A stretch of DNA of 64,000 nt from Hydractinia symbiolongicarpus (GCF_029227915.1 NC_079883.1:15936001-16000000); one strand, 5' to 3'. Shown: positions 12,719 to 24,500, counted from the first letter of the stretch. The notes: generated by a model from the sequence alone, not told the origin. A program made the numbers and translations.

Positions 12719-13000
12719 ACTTTATTCTTTGTTATTGGATACCTTTTTTTTAACATCTGTAAATAACATTATGCCTTGGCTATCCTAAGCATGTTGGGTT
12801 GGTGGTATTAGACTGAATATTGGTCTTCAACATGTTATATAATCAACAAAATTTAGTAAGAGCAATGCAATCACCCAAGGTAAAAGCATGTATACTCATA
12901 AGCATCCTTGAGCCTTGATTATTTAAAATTAGGGCATGTAAGAATGTTACGGTTGCAGTTACAGATAATACACTTAATCATAATACCGTGTTTTTCCTGT

Positions 13001-13067
13001 GCGCGCAGAAATGGAGGTAACTTTTCCAATTAGTTTGTTGCATTTTCACCTCCATTTCTGCGGGCGC
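13001..13067. repeat. GC-rich inverted repeat
   Basis: GCGCGCAGAAATGGAGGT at 13,001-13,018 is mirrored by ACCTCCATTTCTGCGGGCGC at 13,048-13,067, leaving a loop of about 29 bp. The arms are far more GC-rich than the surroundings. It may be the core of a folded MITE whose outer ends I could not define. Confidence 0.75.
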
Positions 13068-13699
13068 ATCGGGCATAACATAATTCCTTAGATGCGTGCG
13101 CAAGTAAATATCAGGACTGTGATTTTATGTATTCTTGTTGTTTTTTAAATTTACAAAATGTTTTGTCAATAAGTAGTACTTCTATAAGCATTGCCAGTAA
13201 TATTATATTTATAAGTAGCAGTAGAAGGTTCACCCCCTATGCTCTGACCATTTTGAAGAAACCTGCTTTGAACCAAGCTGGAAACTTCAGAATGAATTAT
13301 TTTATAAAGATCGTCCTTGCAAACAGCGGAGGATTCCAAATTCTGTGCCGACAATTTTTTGTCATAAGACTGCCCCTAAGGAACGTACATCATCCACATC
13401 ATGAGCCAAACGAAGTCAATCTAAAGACGTAAGCAAATCTGTTTTTTTTATAAGAATGTTAATCTTGATAATTATTCTTAATTTCTTCGTATTTTGCTAT
13501 TGGTATTGACAAAGCCTTGAATGTTCTTAACATTTCTCGAGTATATCATCTTTGTTCCCATTCCTTTTTATTACTTCGTTCGATCGTTATTAGTTGGTGA
13601 AGTCAGCCTTGGTTGAAGATTCTGAACAATTATGTTTAATCGATAATGAAGTTAAATTTGAAGTTAAATCAGATTATCAGAAATCTTTAGAAACACTCA

Positions 13700-13970
13700 G
13701 TTAACGAAGAAGGAATTCGGAAACCACTTTTCAAAGTCGCGTATTCCAAACCGAACAAAAGATTTGTATCCAAAATTGTGAAAGTTGATAAGGATTATGG
13801 CTACTTACACCATATCCTGCAAAAGTAAAGAAACGCGCTGAATGTAAAAAAAAGTTTCAGAAAGAAATCGGATGAAACGCCAACTGTCGTTAAAGATTAC
13901 TCCCGATGACAGGCCACCTCGCGAAGAAATTATCGAAAAATCGACCAAATATAAACGTATAAAATTGTAA
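13700..13970 (+). pseudogene. transposase C-terminus remnant, Kolobok-like (copy A)
   Basis: Fragments in two frames match the end of the copy C transposase: KPLFKVAYSKPNKRF, then a KDYGYLHHILQKVKKR stretch, then a tail containing KRQL, REEIIEKSTKY and a terminal basic residue run before TAA at 13,968-13,970. Copy C has the matching SRKRQL and TIELSTKYSRLK. Frameshifts and a stop separate the pieces. It points toward the ballast gene on the opposite strand, with 171 bp between the two stop codons. The N-terminal two thirds were not found. The open stretch upstream (13,594-13,690) is of uncertain origin. Confidence 0.75.
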
Positions 13971-14141
13971 ATATAAAAATTCTAATACACGTTTTTAATT
14001 TTTAAGCAATCCGATGAATATTTCTTCTAATGTTTCTTAAATTTGCACAAAAAAATATATTACTACGTTTCTTAAAAAACAGATTCTTATACGAAAAAAA
14101 TGTGTATGACTTTTGTAAATATGTACAAGTAGTGTATATAA

Positions 14142-15394
14142 CTATTCGTCTTCTATCTCCGCTATCCAAGAAAAATCCATTTCAACCAGTTCTCCCCCTT
14201 CTGCGTCACCCTTAAACCCAGTGTATCGTCCATCTACACTAGGATACTCCTTTCGGATCTTACAAACTGCACAAGCTGGTATGACACGTGTTGTGGATAA
14301 ACCAGCAAAACTGTCGATAAGCACCGTAACAGTAAGTCCTAAAATTTTTACCAAAATAAGTTAAGTCAATCGTCGAATTTTTAGTAACGCGGGAGAGATT
14401 AAATAGATTACCTATTTGGTACATGGTCACGCTCAGGTAAACCGCGACTTTCCCAGTCATATAGCGTGACTAACGCTGTCCATAACACATCTTTCAACAA
14501 CACTATGTAGTTAAAATGTGGATGCTGTGTGATACACTCCTGATCTTAAAATAATTATCATGAAGTCATATTGAAGAAGAACTACTTTGTTTGTTGTTTG
14601 TGGGAGCCGCAGACAAACCCACTACACTACGTGCGGCAATATGTTAGTGATGAACTCGGATAGTTTATCCGGATGGTGTATACATATAGGTGAATATTTA
14701 TCATAGCACATCCGTATTTCATTCTCAACAGAGAATGGTTTACCCCGATCAGACCTCTGATCATGATGGGCGAGTATAATGCGTGTAAGTCATATTGAAG
14801 AAGAACTACTTTGTTACTAACATATTGCCGCACGTAGTGTAGTGGGTTCGTCTGCGGCTCCCAGTTCTGGGGACCGAGGATCGAATCCCGCTCACTGCTT
14901 GGCAGTATGTTAGTGATGAACAAAGTAGTTCTTTCAATATGACTTACACGCATTATACTCGCCCGTCATGATCAGAGGTCTGATCGGAGTGAACCATTCT
15001 CTGTTGAGAATGAAATACGGATGTGCTATGATATAAATATTCACCTATAATTATCATGAAGTTAGAAAAAAGTCTGGAAATATAAACTCGCCTTATTATT
15101 TTTGGAAATATATAAAAATAAACCGCTACCATTAAGATTGAAGTATTTTATGGCATCGATTTCAACACAGCAAACACACTATTTCTCTGTCGGCATCCTC
15201 TCACATTTACCACAACGACACCAATCAGTAAAACAGGCTTACACAATCTATAGGAATTTGCTGAGGATCGAAGTCTGCCTGATCATCAAAAGCATCATTA
15301 AAAACCTGCCTAGGCTGTGAAGCTATTTCGGAATCTGATCTTCTGGTTCATACTGAAATCCTAATACCGTGAAATTTTTGTTCGACGAAGACAT
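14142..15394 (-). pseudogene. P2X7 ballast-domain gene, broken (copy A)
   Basis: There are three exons. Exon 1 (15,394-15,130) starts MSSSNKNF, keeps a WCRCGKCERMPTEK and CVCC cluster, and has a frameshift plus a TAG stop. Exon 2 (14,544-14,412) contains DQECITQHPHF and KDVLWTALV. Exon 3 (14,338-14,142) contains GAYRQFCWF, then after a small deletion and frameshift TRVIPACAVCKIRKEYP and GRYTGFK. These match the zinc-binding cysteine-rich cytoplasmic ballast of the P2X7 receptor, without any channel segment. Intron phases are the same as in copies B and C. Intron 1 has been invaded by a 480-bp insertion (14,567-15,046). The ATG was chosen because the sequence resembles the copy B N-terminus (a QYEP/QFEP motif). 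Confidence 0.85.
14551..15062. mobile_element. 480-bp insertion with 16-bp target duplication and long inverted arms
   Basis: ATAATTATCATGAAGT occurs at 14,551-14,566 and again at 15,047-15,062, bracketing the insertion 14,567-15,046. Inside, arms of about 125 bp (about 14,688-14,818 and 14,923-15,046) are inverted copies of each other. The loop is a tRNA-like SINE head with GATCGAATCCCG as B box. A second inverted piece of the loop lies at 14,595-14,650. A 16-bp target duplication suggests LINE-machinery insertion, perhaps of a template-switched, self-folded SINE transcript. Confidence 0.8.
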
Positions 15395-15764
15395 ATTAAT
15401 AATCGTATTTCATAATTCGTAGAGAAGAGTTTAAAATTAAAAGTTTTTTTAAATAAGTTTCTAAACAGTTAACTTCTTGGGGGTTCATATTTTGTACTGA
15501 AAACGCTACACACTTTCGCTACATAGTCTGTTTTTCACCACTGTTCTACGTCACATGCATAATTACGCATACTAAATTTTTAACCCAGGCCGTTTTGCGC
15601 GCATTTTCAGCAACGAGACGAAGCCATGCTTTAACAACATCTACGATAAAAGAGTTGTTTATATATGTGATTAAGTGAATAATATCAAAAAAGAATTTTC
15701 TATGTCATAATTTTAAATTACAAATAATATTTTAAAATAATTTTTCACCGGACAGTCCCTTTAA
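15395..15764. mobile_element. right end of TTAA element copy A
   Basis: The non-coding region upstream of the copy A ballast gene ends with GGACAGTCCCT followed by TTAA (15,761-15,764). On the other side of that TTAA the Gypsy reading frame begins at once, so this is a real insertion boundary. The end CCCT|TTAA agrees with the right end of copy B. A matching left end starting TTAA-AGGGACTGTCC was searched for by eye from 11.8 to 13.7 kb and not found. Confidence 0.65.
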
Positions 15765-17030
15765 CCACAAGTGCAAAGTTGAAACGTTGGACGCGATGGG
15801 AGGTTGCTCTGCTTGTGGTTCCGCGATTTCGGTATTGAGCGTGTCTCCTCCTTCTTCCGGGTCATTATACGGTATGGTGGCATCGGATTCCTTGGCATCC
15901 TCACATCCTCGTACTGATACTCGTCAGCGGTATTCTCGACCTTGGCAGGGTAATTCTCTGGCAAGGATGGTTAAGGTTCGTTTTCGTCAGTGCTACCTTC
16001 GACTGATTCATCTGAAGTGGTGCTCATTGTTTTCCACTTCGCAGATGTGTGCACTCTCTTGCCTGAACTGCTAAATGGCTTGACATGAACGCTATTTCGC
16101 ATGAATGACTTGTCATCATGGCGAAGGGCAAGAGCGTTCCCTTTAACCTTCGTGACTTCAGCGGGGTTGTGTTCCCAACGGCTAGTGAGCTTGTTTTGAT
16201 GCTTCTTTTTGTCGGCGATGAGGACGAGGTCTCCTACTTTGATGCTGTGTGGCTTGGCACAATTTTTCTTATCAGCATGGCTTTTGATCTTTGCCTTGCG
16301 GTCGGAATCTCGCTTCTCCACTCGCGTCGAATCGGGATGTGATTTATCATTTGTAGGGAGCTTATCTCGGATGGGACGGCCGAATAGGAGCTCAGCAGGC
16401 GCCACACCTGTTGTGGCATGGAGTGTGGAACGGTAGGACAATAAAAAGTTCTCCAATGCGATTTGCCAATCAATACCGTCAGCTACGGCAGTTTGGATGC
16501 ATTTCTTCAGTGTCCGGTTAAAACGCTCCATCTCACTATTTGCTTGTGGGTGGTATGGAGCGACTTTTCGGTGTTTGATGTTAAACTTGGTCATCAGACG
16601 TTTGAAGCCTGCACTTATGAACTGTGGCCCATTGTCTGTGACCATTTCTTCTGGAGATTCGTAGCGGCAAAACGTCTTCATGAGTTTCTTTGCAATGGCG
16701 TGTGTATCAACTTTGTGTAAGATTTCCACCTCAGCATATCTGCTGTAATAGTCGATGCATACCAATAGGTTTTTGCCTTTCGGGAATGGACCGCATAAAT
16801 CGCATCCGAGCAGCAACCAAGCGAAGTCGTTGTTTTGTGCGAACAATACCTTGGTGTCCCTCGTGTGCTAACTGAAGAACTCTGATACACAGCTTTTTAG
16901 GGACGACCACTCGGTCTTTGAACGAACCGGTGATGATGCAATCTTTCAATTCAGTAAGTCGTTTGTCCTCTTTCGAAGCTATTTTAAATTCGGACTTGGA
17001 GATTGCAACTGGTAGCGTGCTTTCTAGCAT
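15765..17030 (-). pseudogene. Gypsy integrase region, broken
   Basis: On the minus strand a zinc-binding segment near 16,860-17,030 (pieces LCIRVLQLAHEGHQGIVRTK) is followed by an integrase core with CDLCGPFP, VTDNGPQF and SEMERFNRTLKK. These supply the two aspartates and the glutamate of the DDE triad. A C-terminal region with DLVLIADKKK follows. Frameshifts near 16,860 and a stop after STDENEP break it. The reading frame on the left ends exactly at the TTAA where copy A is inserted, so its last codons and 3' LTR are displaced and were not found. Confidence 0.9.
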
Positions 17031-18209
17031 AGCGTAAACGTAGGACTCGGCTCTTTGTCGTCTGTATGGCCATAGGGTAATGGATTTGAACGTGATAGGA
17101 AATCCGATGCGTTGTCGTCGCCTGGTTGGTATTGGACGTCAAATGAAAATGGTGTTAGGTACATGATCCATCTTTCGATACAGGGCAGTGGTTTAGCATT
17201 AACGCGGAAGAGGGGCACTAGCGGTTTATGGTTCGTAGAGACAGTGAACTTCATGCCGTAAAGATATATCTTGAAATGTTGGATTTCGAAGTAAATTCCC
17301 AGACACTCCCCTTCGATTTAGCTATATCGTTTCTCCACTGGTGTAATTGAGCGACTCGCGTAACTAACCGGCCTCAATGTTCCATCTGGTTGCCTTTGAG
17401 ATATCAGTGCGCCAAATCCCGTTGGTGATGCATCAGCTATGGCGTGGGTTTCTGCGTGTGGATTGAAATGTGCTAGTGTGTCGGTGGATATGAGTAGACA
17501 CATGAGGGTGTTGAATGCTATTTTATGCTCTGGTTTCCATTTCCATTTGGTATCTTTCTTGGTCAATACTCGAAGGGGTTCTGTAATTGTAGCTAGATTT
17601 GGTATGAAACTAGCACAGTATGTGACCATTCCAAGGAATGAGCGTACTTCCTTTGGATTTGTTGGCTGCTTTAAGGAGTTTATAGTCTCTACTTTGACTA
17701 GGTCGGGGGACAAGCCACTTGCAGATATGACATGCCCCATATACGTGAGTTCGTTCCTGAAGAACTTACATTTCTTTAAGTTGATGGTGAGATTATGTTC
17801 TCTGAGGCGCTTGAATACTTCCTCGAGCCTGTTGAACATTTCGCCTTTATCTTCAGCACCTATGATAATGTCGTCAGACACATTACGCACTCTGTGCATT
17901 CCTTGTAGCACCCGCTCGATCTTGCGCTGGTAGATTTCGGTTGTGGCACTGATTCCATAGATGAGTCGTGTATAGCGTAATATTATGCCATCTCTAGCAG
18001 CAAAAGCAGTGAGATCTCTGCATTCCTCATCTAATGTAACTTGGTGGTATCCTTGGTTGAGGTCTAGATGGCAGAATATCTTGCAGTTGTGGAATTCATG
18101 CAGAAATTCTTCAAGGGCGGGGATCTGGTACGGATTCCTGATGATTGCTGTATTCGCCTTGCACATATCAACACACAGGCGTAAGTCACCAGAAGGCTTT
18201 CGGACAACT
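17024..18209 (-). pseudogene. Gypsy reverse transcriptase and RNase H, broken
   Basis: The RT reads KPSGDLRLCVDM, CHLDLNQGYHQV, then the active site as NVSDDIIIG, with V-S-D-D in place of the usual YxDD. A FLGMVTYCASFIPNLA thumb and RNase H with AIADASPTGFGAL follow. A TAA stop near 17,318 interrupts the RNase H, which resumes as IEGECLGIYFEIQHFK and TVSTNHKPLVPLF. The serine-containing active site occurs in some Gypsy lineages and need not be a mutation. The upstream end of this segment is the TTAA at 18,210-18,213, where copy B is inserted. Confidence 0.92.
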
Positions 18210-18660
18210 TTAAAGGGATCCCAAGGTGCCGACACAAGTTTATTTTATTTGAAAATATGGACCATTTAATTCATAAATTCGTTGTTTATTTTACTTGAAT
18301 TTGTAAGATTACCTAATACTGTTCTTCAAAAGTTTGTCCTTCGCTCGCTTCCTTCGCTTCGGCTGTGTCCGCCATTGCTCCTTCTCCAACTGTTTTCGAA
18401 ATAGATAAGAACTTAGTGACATAGCTCAAAACACCATACGGCTTTGTTGCGTTCTATTATGACGTCACATATACGTAGCTTGAAATTACTGTATCCAGAC
18501 AGTAAACAACTTGTACGGTTCCACTGCGTTTTTAAGCTTAATATAAAAATATGTCTTCATTGAGAGCATGTTATAGCTCATTTAGAAACTTTCGTGCAAC
18601 CACGACACTTATTCTGCAAAATATGCTCACTTTTATAACTTTCCCGCTCATTTCTAAATA

Positions 18661-18836
18661 GTGTGTATGAAAAAAAGCGGTATGATTATTTGAAGGTCAT
18701 GATGATGGGAGCATATAAGCGAGCTGCTAAAGGTGAAAAACATAAATCAAGAAAACCAGTCATGGCACCGAAAGAAAGAGAAAGTAGGGATGACATTATT
18801 GAAAAGAAGAAAAAAATGGCTCGGTTTAAAAAATAG
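18661..18836 (+). pseudogene. transposase C-terminal exon, Kolobok-like (copy B)
   Basis: An open frame after an ATAG acceptor-like site reads VYEKKRYDYLKVMMMGAYKR, a lysine-rich stretch, and DDIIEKKKKMARFKK before TAG at 18,834-18,836. It aligns with the ends of the copy A and C transposases (K-x-Y-x-x-x-x-x-I-L, then IE-x-[SK]-x-K). The rest of the transposase is absent from the 447 bp between the left end and this exon, so copy B is non-autonomous. Its stop lies 128 bp from the ballast stop on the other strand. Confidence 0.7.
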
Positions 18837-18964
18837 ATGTTGTTGTTTTGAAAGGAAAGGACGCCTTAAAAAATGTGGAGGCTTGGGTTCCAGGTTGTAA
18901 AAATTTATATTCATATTTAACCACTGTTCAGTGGCTGCCTTATATTATTGCTAGAGTTCGCTCT

Positions 18965-19877
18965 TCATTCTTCATCATTTGCCATGTATTCCCATGCCTC
19001 GATTACTTCAGATAGCCCATCAGCACCCTCGTCGTCTCCATCAAAATTTACGTAGATCCCATTCGCTTCAGGAAACGTTTCTCTTATCTTTGATACAACA
19101 CAGGCGGGATGATTCTTCGAACGTATCTTCCAAGTTTCGTATAGACGAACCAGGAAAATTGGCGATATGCAGCGTATCGATATGTGCTATAAAAGAAATT
19201 GGGAATGAAGTTGTGAATTTTGTTACCTGTATATAACTTTGAGTATATTATAGTATGTGACTTTGAGTATATTATAGTATGTTGAGTATAATTTTTGTTC
19301 GACATATATCATGAGTACAATTTTACACGTTACATTTTGTTGAGTATACTTTAGCATATGTTTTTAAAATAATAAAAAAGTTGTTTACCGATTTGGAACG
19401 TTATCTTTATTAGGTATCCATGCTCCTTCCCTGTCATGGAGACTGACCATTGCAGTCCATAACACATGCAGGCTCAGACAGATAGCATTGAACCCTTCGT
19501 GTTGAGTAACACATGTCGAATCTGAACAAAATAGAAGAAAGTTTGCCAAAAAAAAAAAAAAAATACATTGTGTGCGCATTATATATTTTCACGTCAAAAA
19601 CAAGAAAATATGCCCACTAAAGTTGAAACTTACCACCAGAAATATATCTCAACTTTATTTCGTCGATTTCAATGCAGCACAAACATTCACGATTCACTGG
19701 CATAGTACAACAAAATAAACATTTACACCATTCGGATGGTTCAACATGTAGTCGATTATTTTGAGGCTCTTGCTCTCCAACCTCTTCAGGTATATCTTCC
19801 CAACTGCCATTGCTATCATCGTCGTGATTATTTATAACTTTCTTTTGTGGTTCGAATTGGTAAGGATTTGCAGACAT
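18965..19877 (-). pseudogene. P2X7 ballast-domain gene with one frameshift (copy B)
   Basis: Exon 1 (19,877-19,634) begins MSANPYQFEPQKK, has an acidic linker and the cluster WCKCLFCC...ECLCC. Exon 2 (19,521-19,389) has CVTQHEGFNAICLSLHVLW. Exon 3 (19,187-18,965) has TYRYAAYRQFSWFVYTKLG and RRIIP, then after a one-base frameshift near 19,105 the expected CVVSKIRETFP and an acidic C-terminus ending at TGA 18,965. Splice sites are GT-AG, with GTAAGT and GTAAAC donors. Apart from that one base the gene is complete, so a sequencing error is possible. The cysteines match the Zn-binding ballast of P2X7; there are no membrane segments. A soluble metal-binding protein is the simplest reading; its role in the transposon is unknown. 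Confidence 0.88.
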
Positions 19878-20164
19878 ATTATTAAACTTTTGTGTAAGTA
19901 TATTTGTATTTCGCGCGGGATTTTGTTACTTAACCGGCGCGTCACAAAAGTGTTGTGAGTAAAAAAGACTGGACGCTACTCTTCAACCTTCTGAAAATAA
20001 ATTCACAACAAGATGGTGGCGGAGGTTCACATTTTCATGAAGTAAACATGGGCATATCTTATATACCATATCGATTTGGTAAGAACGACTATCTTTTTGT
20101 AATTTCTTCATATGTTCTGAGGTAAATTAGCTCAACTTGTGTCAGCACCTCGGGATCCCTTTAA

Positions 20165-20998
20165 GTGGACTGACCAATGCTGGTGGTGTGGCCACTTTTT
20201 CAAGGACACCCAGTTGCAACAATCTCTTGATCTCTTCATCAACTTCCTGCTGTAAAAGGATTGGTAACCTGCGAGGTGGTTGCGCAGCAGGTGTCACGGT
20301 TTCATCAATTTGTATCTTGACTTTTGCGTCTTTCAATTGCCTAGTCCTTCGAATCTGTCGGAGAATTTGTCAATGAGGCCTTGCAGACGTGTCTGACGTT
20401 CACCACTTGCGTCGGCGATAGAATTGATTTTCTCGTGGGGTTCTTCTTTCGGCGGGCCGATTCTCAGTAGGTTTAGGGCGATTGCGGCTTCACGGATTAG
20501 GATAGGAACGTGTTGGGTTTCCATCACTAACATAGTGGTACGGGTGGAGTATTGTCGGGACTTGAGGGTGATGTCGAAACAGCCTGTCACATCTAATGGC
20601 TCAGGAGAATTATAGCAGAACACCTTCTTTGTATATGGTCTAAGTTGAGGTGGTAGTTGTATGGCTTTCAGTTGTGATTCACTAACTATGGTTACAGTAC
20701 TGCCACTGTCAATCAAAAATTTCACAATAATCTGGCCTATTGTGATAGGTATTAATGGTTTCTGATCACGTTTCTGGATAACAAAGGAGTATTCATCATC
20801 TGAGCTGGAGAATGACTCTGATGCAGTTACATATCTCACAGCCACAGGCCTCTGGTCAGTCTTGACGTATCTGACGGTAGCTTTGGATTGGCAAACTTTT
20901 GCAAAATGACCAACAATTCCGCATTTGTTGCAGGTTTTTCCTCTGGTGGCCTTGCATTTGCTTGCAATATGGGAACTGCTGCCGCAACGTAGTATACT
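20165..20998 (-). pseudogene. Gypsy nucleocapsid knuckles and protease, broken
   Basis: On the minus strand from 20,998, two CCHC knuckles (CGSSSHIASKC and CNKCGIVGHFAKVC) are followed by an aspartic protease with FLIDSGSTVTIVS and a linker into the polymerase. A one-base frameshift near 20,335 separates the protease frame from the segment KDAKVKIQIDETV...ATPPALVSPL, which stops where copy B is inserted. The gag N-terminus, the primer-binding site and the 5' LTR upstream of about 21,000 were not found, so the element is 5'-truncated. Confidence 0.9.
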
Positions 20999-21059
20999 CG
21001 GGACATAACAAAAGTTTGATATTTTTCTGGGCAGTGAAAAAGAACAATTTCCATATCAA

Positions 21060-21525
21060 TACAATGATACCCTTACACTTACAGATCCCAGTTTGTGAAC
21101 AATAGCCTCATTATCTGTGCATAGAACAAGCAAAAAAACTTGCAAAAACTGATGATATAATTATTTTAAAATAAATGGGTAATGAAAACCATTGACTGTC
21201 ACAATACCCTCCTAGGCCTAATCCTTATGCATCTGTATTATACAAATCAGCCTTATTATAATAGTAAACAGTATGTGTATGAAACACGACAATTCTGTTC
21301 TAAGATGGTAAGAATTCCAACCACCACTCAATATCTTTCGTTGCTTCATGCCGTGTTTTTACTAGTCAATTTTACTAATCAATTAATTATACATCCAGAA
21401 AAATTCTACAGCATTTCACCACCTTGCTAGCAAAAAAGAGAAACCCACTTAGTGATAGCAAGTCCCATTTTGTGGATTTTTTTCTGCATCTCCACTTCGT
21501 AAGGGTAGCTAGACATTAGTTTAAT
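21060..21525. other. non-coding stretch between Gypsy and BEL elements
   Basis: There is no coding region or repeat I can identify. It provides the left flank of the BEL insertion and ends with the target duplication GAACT. Confidence 0.6.
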
Positions 21526-24500
21526 GAACTTGAAGAAAATAGCTTTTCTGTATAATAGCTTTTCTGTATAGTTTCTTTTATTATGTTAGACAATACGTTG
21601 TATTTTGATTGGTTTATTTTACGGCGCATGCGTTAATGTAAAAACGTTGTAAACTCTGAAACAGCGTGGTTAGACCCGCGAAGAATTTAATAAAAACAGA
21701 CAGAGTTATTTCTCTTTTTTTCTGGTTTTTAAATGGCGCCCGATGAGGGACACAAAGATTGATTTATATAATTAAAGAAAATTGGATGCTATTGCTGTTG
21801 AGCAAAGACATTGATCAAGATTGGATCAACGAAATTTGAACGAAAGACACGTATGAAACGAAAATAGTTCAGTAAGCTCATTCGCTACTTGACTTGACTG
21901 ACCTTTTTTTTTTTGAACTGCTTAATAATTTAATTGACATTTAAGAACGTTTTTAGACAGCCATCTTTGACGTTACGAAATCGATATTTTTGCTTGATTG
22001 CAAAGATATTTACGGATTTGATTGAAGTTTCTTTTTTTTGTTTCTTGTGTGCCAGCACGTGGTTTAGACATAAGTATAGTTTTTGGTTTTACAGCTTATG
22101 GTTTGGGGCTATAGAAGAGTACGAATTCATGTTTTTTCTTGGTTTGTTTTGATACGTGGAGTTGTTGTTTAGACTTATTTATTTTGAAGGTTGTTTTATT
22201 TTAGTTTCTAAACGCGTGTTTCTTTACATGCCATTTTTCTGTTTTGTGCATAAGAAAAAGTTTACTCCTGTTGGGTACAGACTGCTGTTTACCCTCTTTG
22301 TGGATAAGAATTAGATCGAGATAGATTTTGGCTCCTGTTAGGCACAGGATACTTTGTAAGTGTTTGGGTATACTTCTATTTTAAAGCTTCTGAAGATGTC
22401 TGATCTACAAAAGAAAATTAATCAAAGAAAGGCTATCCGCATCCAAACTTCCTCGGTTACTAAAAGAATAGAAAAGCAGCTTAGTGATGAAAATGCTACT
22501 CATGTAAAGTTACTAGGTTTACAGAATAACCTTGTTAACAAGATTGAGCAGCTAAACATGTTGAATGATGAAGTTTTAGCTCTGTTGAAACCAGAGGAAG
22601 TTGAACAGGACGTTCTAGAAAGTATGGAATATACTGATCCCACACATGAACTTCTTGCAGCGGTCACGTTAAAGTTACAATCTTTATCGTTGTCCCCTCC
22701 ATCTGAGGTTGACCATCACGGCCCAGATTCTGTAAGAAGTGTGTCCTCTCGTTGTCGTTTACCAAAATTTGAACTGCCAATTTTTAAAGGAGACCCCCTA
22801 TGCTGGCAAGGATTTTGGGATCAGTTTAGCGCGTCGATTCATGACAACGAAGAGATTTCTGATATTGATCGATTTAATTATCTGAAGAGATATGTCGAAG
22901 GTCAAGCTTCTGAGACAATATCTGGATTAAGTTTAAGTTCAACAAACTATAAAGAGGCCATTAAAATTTTAACCGAACGTTATGGCAATCCACAGGTGCT
23001 GATATCAGCACACATGGATTGTCTAATTCGTCTGAACAAGGTAACTAATAAATCTGACATTGTGTCTTTACGGAAACTTTATAACGGAATTGAAAACTGT
23101 ACTAGGAATTTGAGTGCATTAAAGTTGGACATTTCTGCATATGGAAGTTTGTTGATTCCTCTATTAAAAGAAAAGTTACCGGATGATCTAAATATGATAA
23201 TTGCTAGGAAATTTGGAAGCGATATTTGGACGCTTGAACGCCTTATGATCTTTTTTAACGATGAACTGACTGCTTACGAAAATTGTAAACCTGTCGTAAA
23301 GCCAAGTGCAGAGGGAAAAATGAAAAGAAATGATGAGTTTTTTACATCAAGTTGCTTGCATAGGCAAAACTTCTTGTTAAATAAGTCCAAAAGTTGTTTA
23401 TACTGTAATGGAAATGATCATTTGGCAAGTCGATGTAGGTCTGTGACAGAGGTTGTTACAAGAAAGGAATTGTTACGTAAGCAAGGTCGTTGCTTTGTAT
23501 GCCTAGCAACTGGACACTTAGGAAAAAACTGTCCTAGCAACTATTCTTGTCGAAAATGCAAACACAGACATCACATTTCCATTTGTTCTTCTGATGGTTC
23601 GCAAGCAGGTGCTCATCACAACAATTTTGTATCATCATACAGTGGTGTTTTAATGCAAACTGCTTCTGCTGATGTATCTGATACATCAGGCAATGCAAAA
23701 AAGCACACGCGGATTCTATTCGATAGTGGCAGTCAGAGAAGCTACCTATCTCAGGACTTATGTAAGACTTTAAAATTAAAACCGTTAAGAAAGGAAAAGG
23801 TTATTGTTAAGACTTTCGGAAGTGACGATTCCAGGGTTCAGGATCTCCAAGTTTACCAGGTTAAGATTAAACATAAGAACTGTCATGGATTTTGTTTTGT
23901 TGAAGCATACTGTGTTCCAAATGTTTGTAGTCCGTTGACCCACCAATACCTTGAGTTTGTAAAAGCAAGTTACCCTCATGTGGAAGGTTTAGAGTTGGCT
24001 GATAGAAACGTGAATTGTCGGGATTTGAATGTAAACTTATTGATTGGGCTAGATTTCTATTATAGTTTTTTTACTGGGAAAATGAAAAAGGGTTCGGGGG
24101 GACCTGTAGCATTGGAAACTACGTTGGGTTGGGTCTTAAGTGGAAAATACGAGTCCGAGGAGCAGAAACAGCACTGTTTGCAAACACAGCATGTTATGAA
24201 AGTGGAAGTTGAGAAGAAAAATGAGTTACTAAGAAATGAGTTAAAGAAATTTTGGCAGGTTGAATCTGTAGGGGGTCAAGAAATTTCTGTAATTAATGAT
24301 TTTGAAAATCATATTTATCATGATGGATCACGCTATGTGACAAGGTTACCTTTCAAGCCTGATCACGATCCATTACCTGATAATTATTTTGTAAGCGAAA
24401 GAAGACTTAGATCCACGGCCAAGAAACTGCATGCTCTAGGAATTTATGATGACTATGATAACATTTTTAAGCAATACGTCCAGGAAGGTATAATTGAAAA

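Larger units (their letters stand above)
18214..20160. mobile_element. complete TTAA transposon carrying a P2X7-ballast gene (copy B)
   Basis: The element of 1,947 bp is bracketed by TTAA at 18,210-18,213 and 20,161-20,164. Its ends are inverted repeats of about 29 bp with two mismatches: AGGGATCCCAAGGTGC at the left, and the complement of AGGGATCCCGAGGTGC at the right. It interrupts the Gypsy polymerase gene; taking out the element and one TTAA leaves the Gypsy frame open across the site (from PALVSPL into KVVRKP). Inside are a short transposase C-terminus on plus and the ballast gene on minus. TTAA duplication and AGGG ends fit the Kolobok superfamily; assignment also rests on the transposase fragments. 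Confidence 0.92.

Noticed and set aside
17900-17925. VSDD in Gypsy RT as an inactivating mutation
   Set aside because: Serine at this position is found in some Gypsy lineages, so it cannot be called a lesion from this copy alone.
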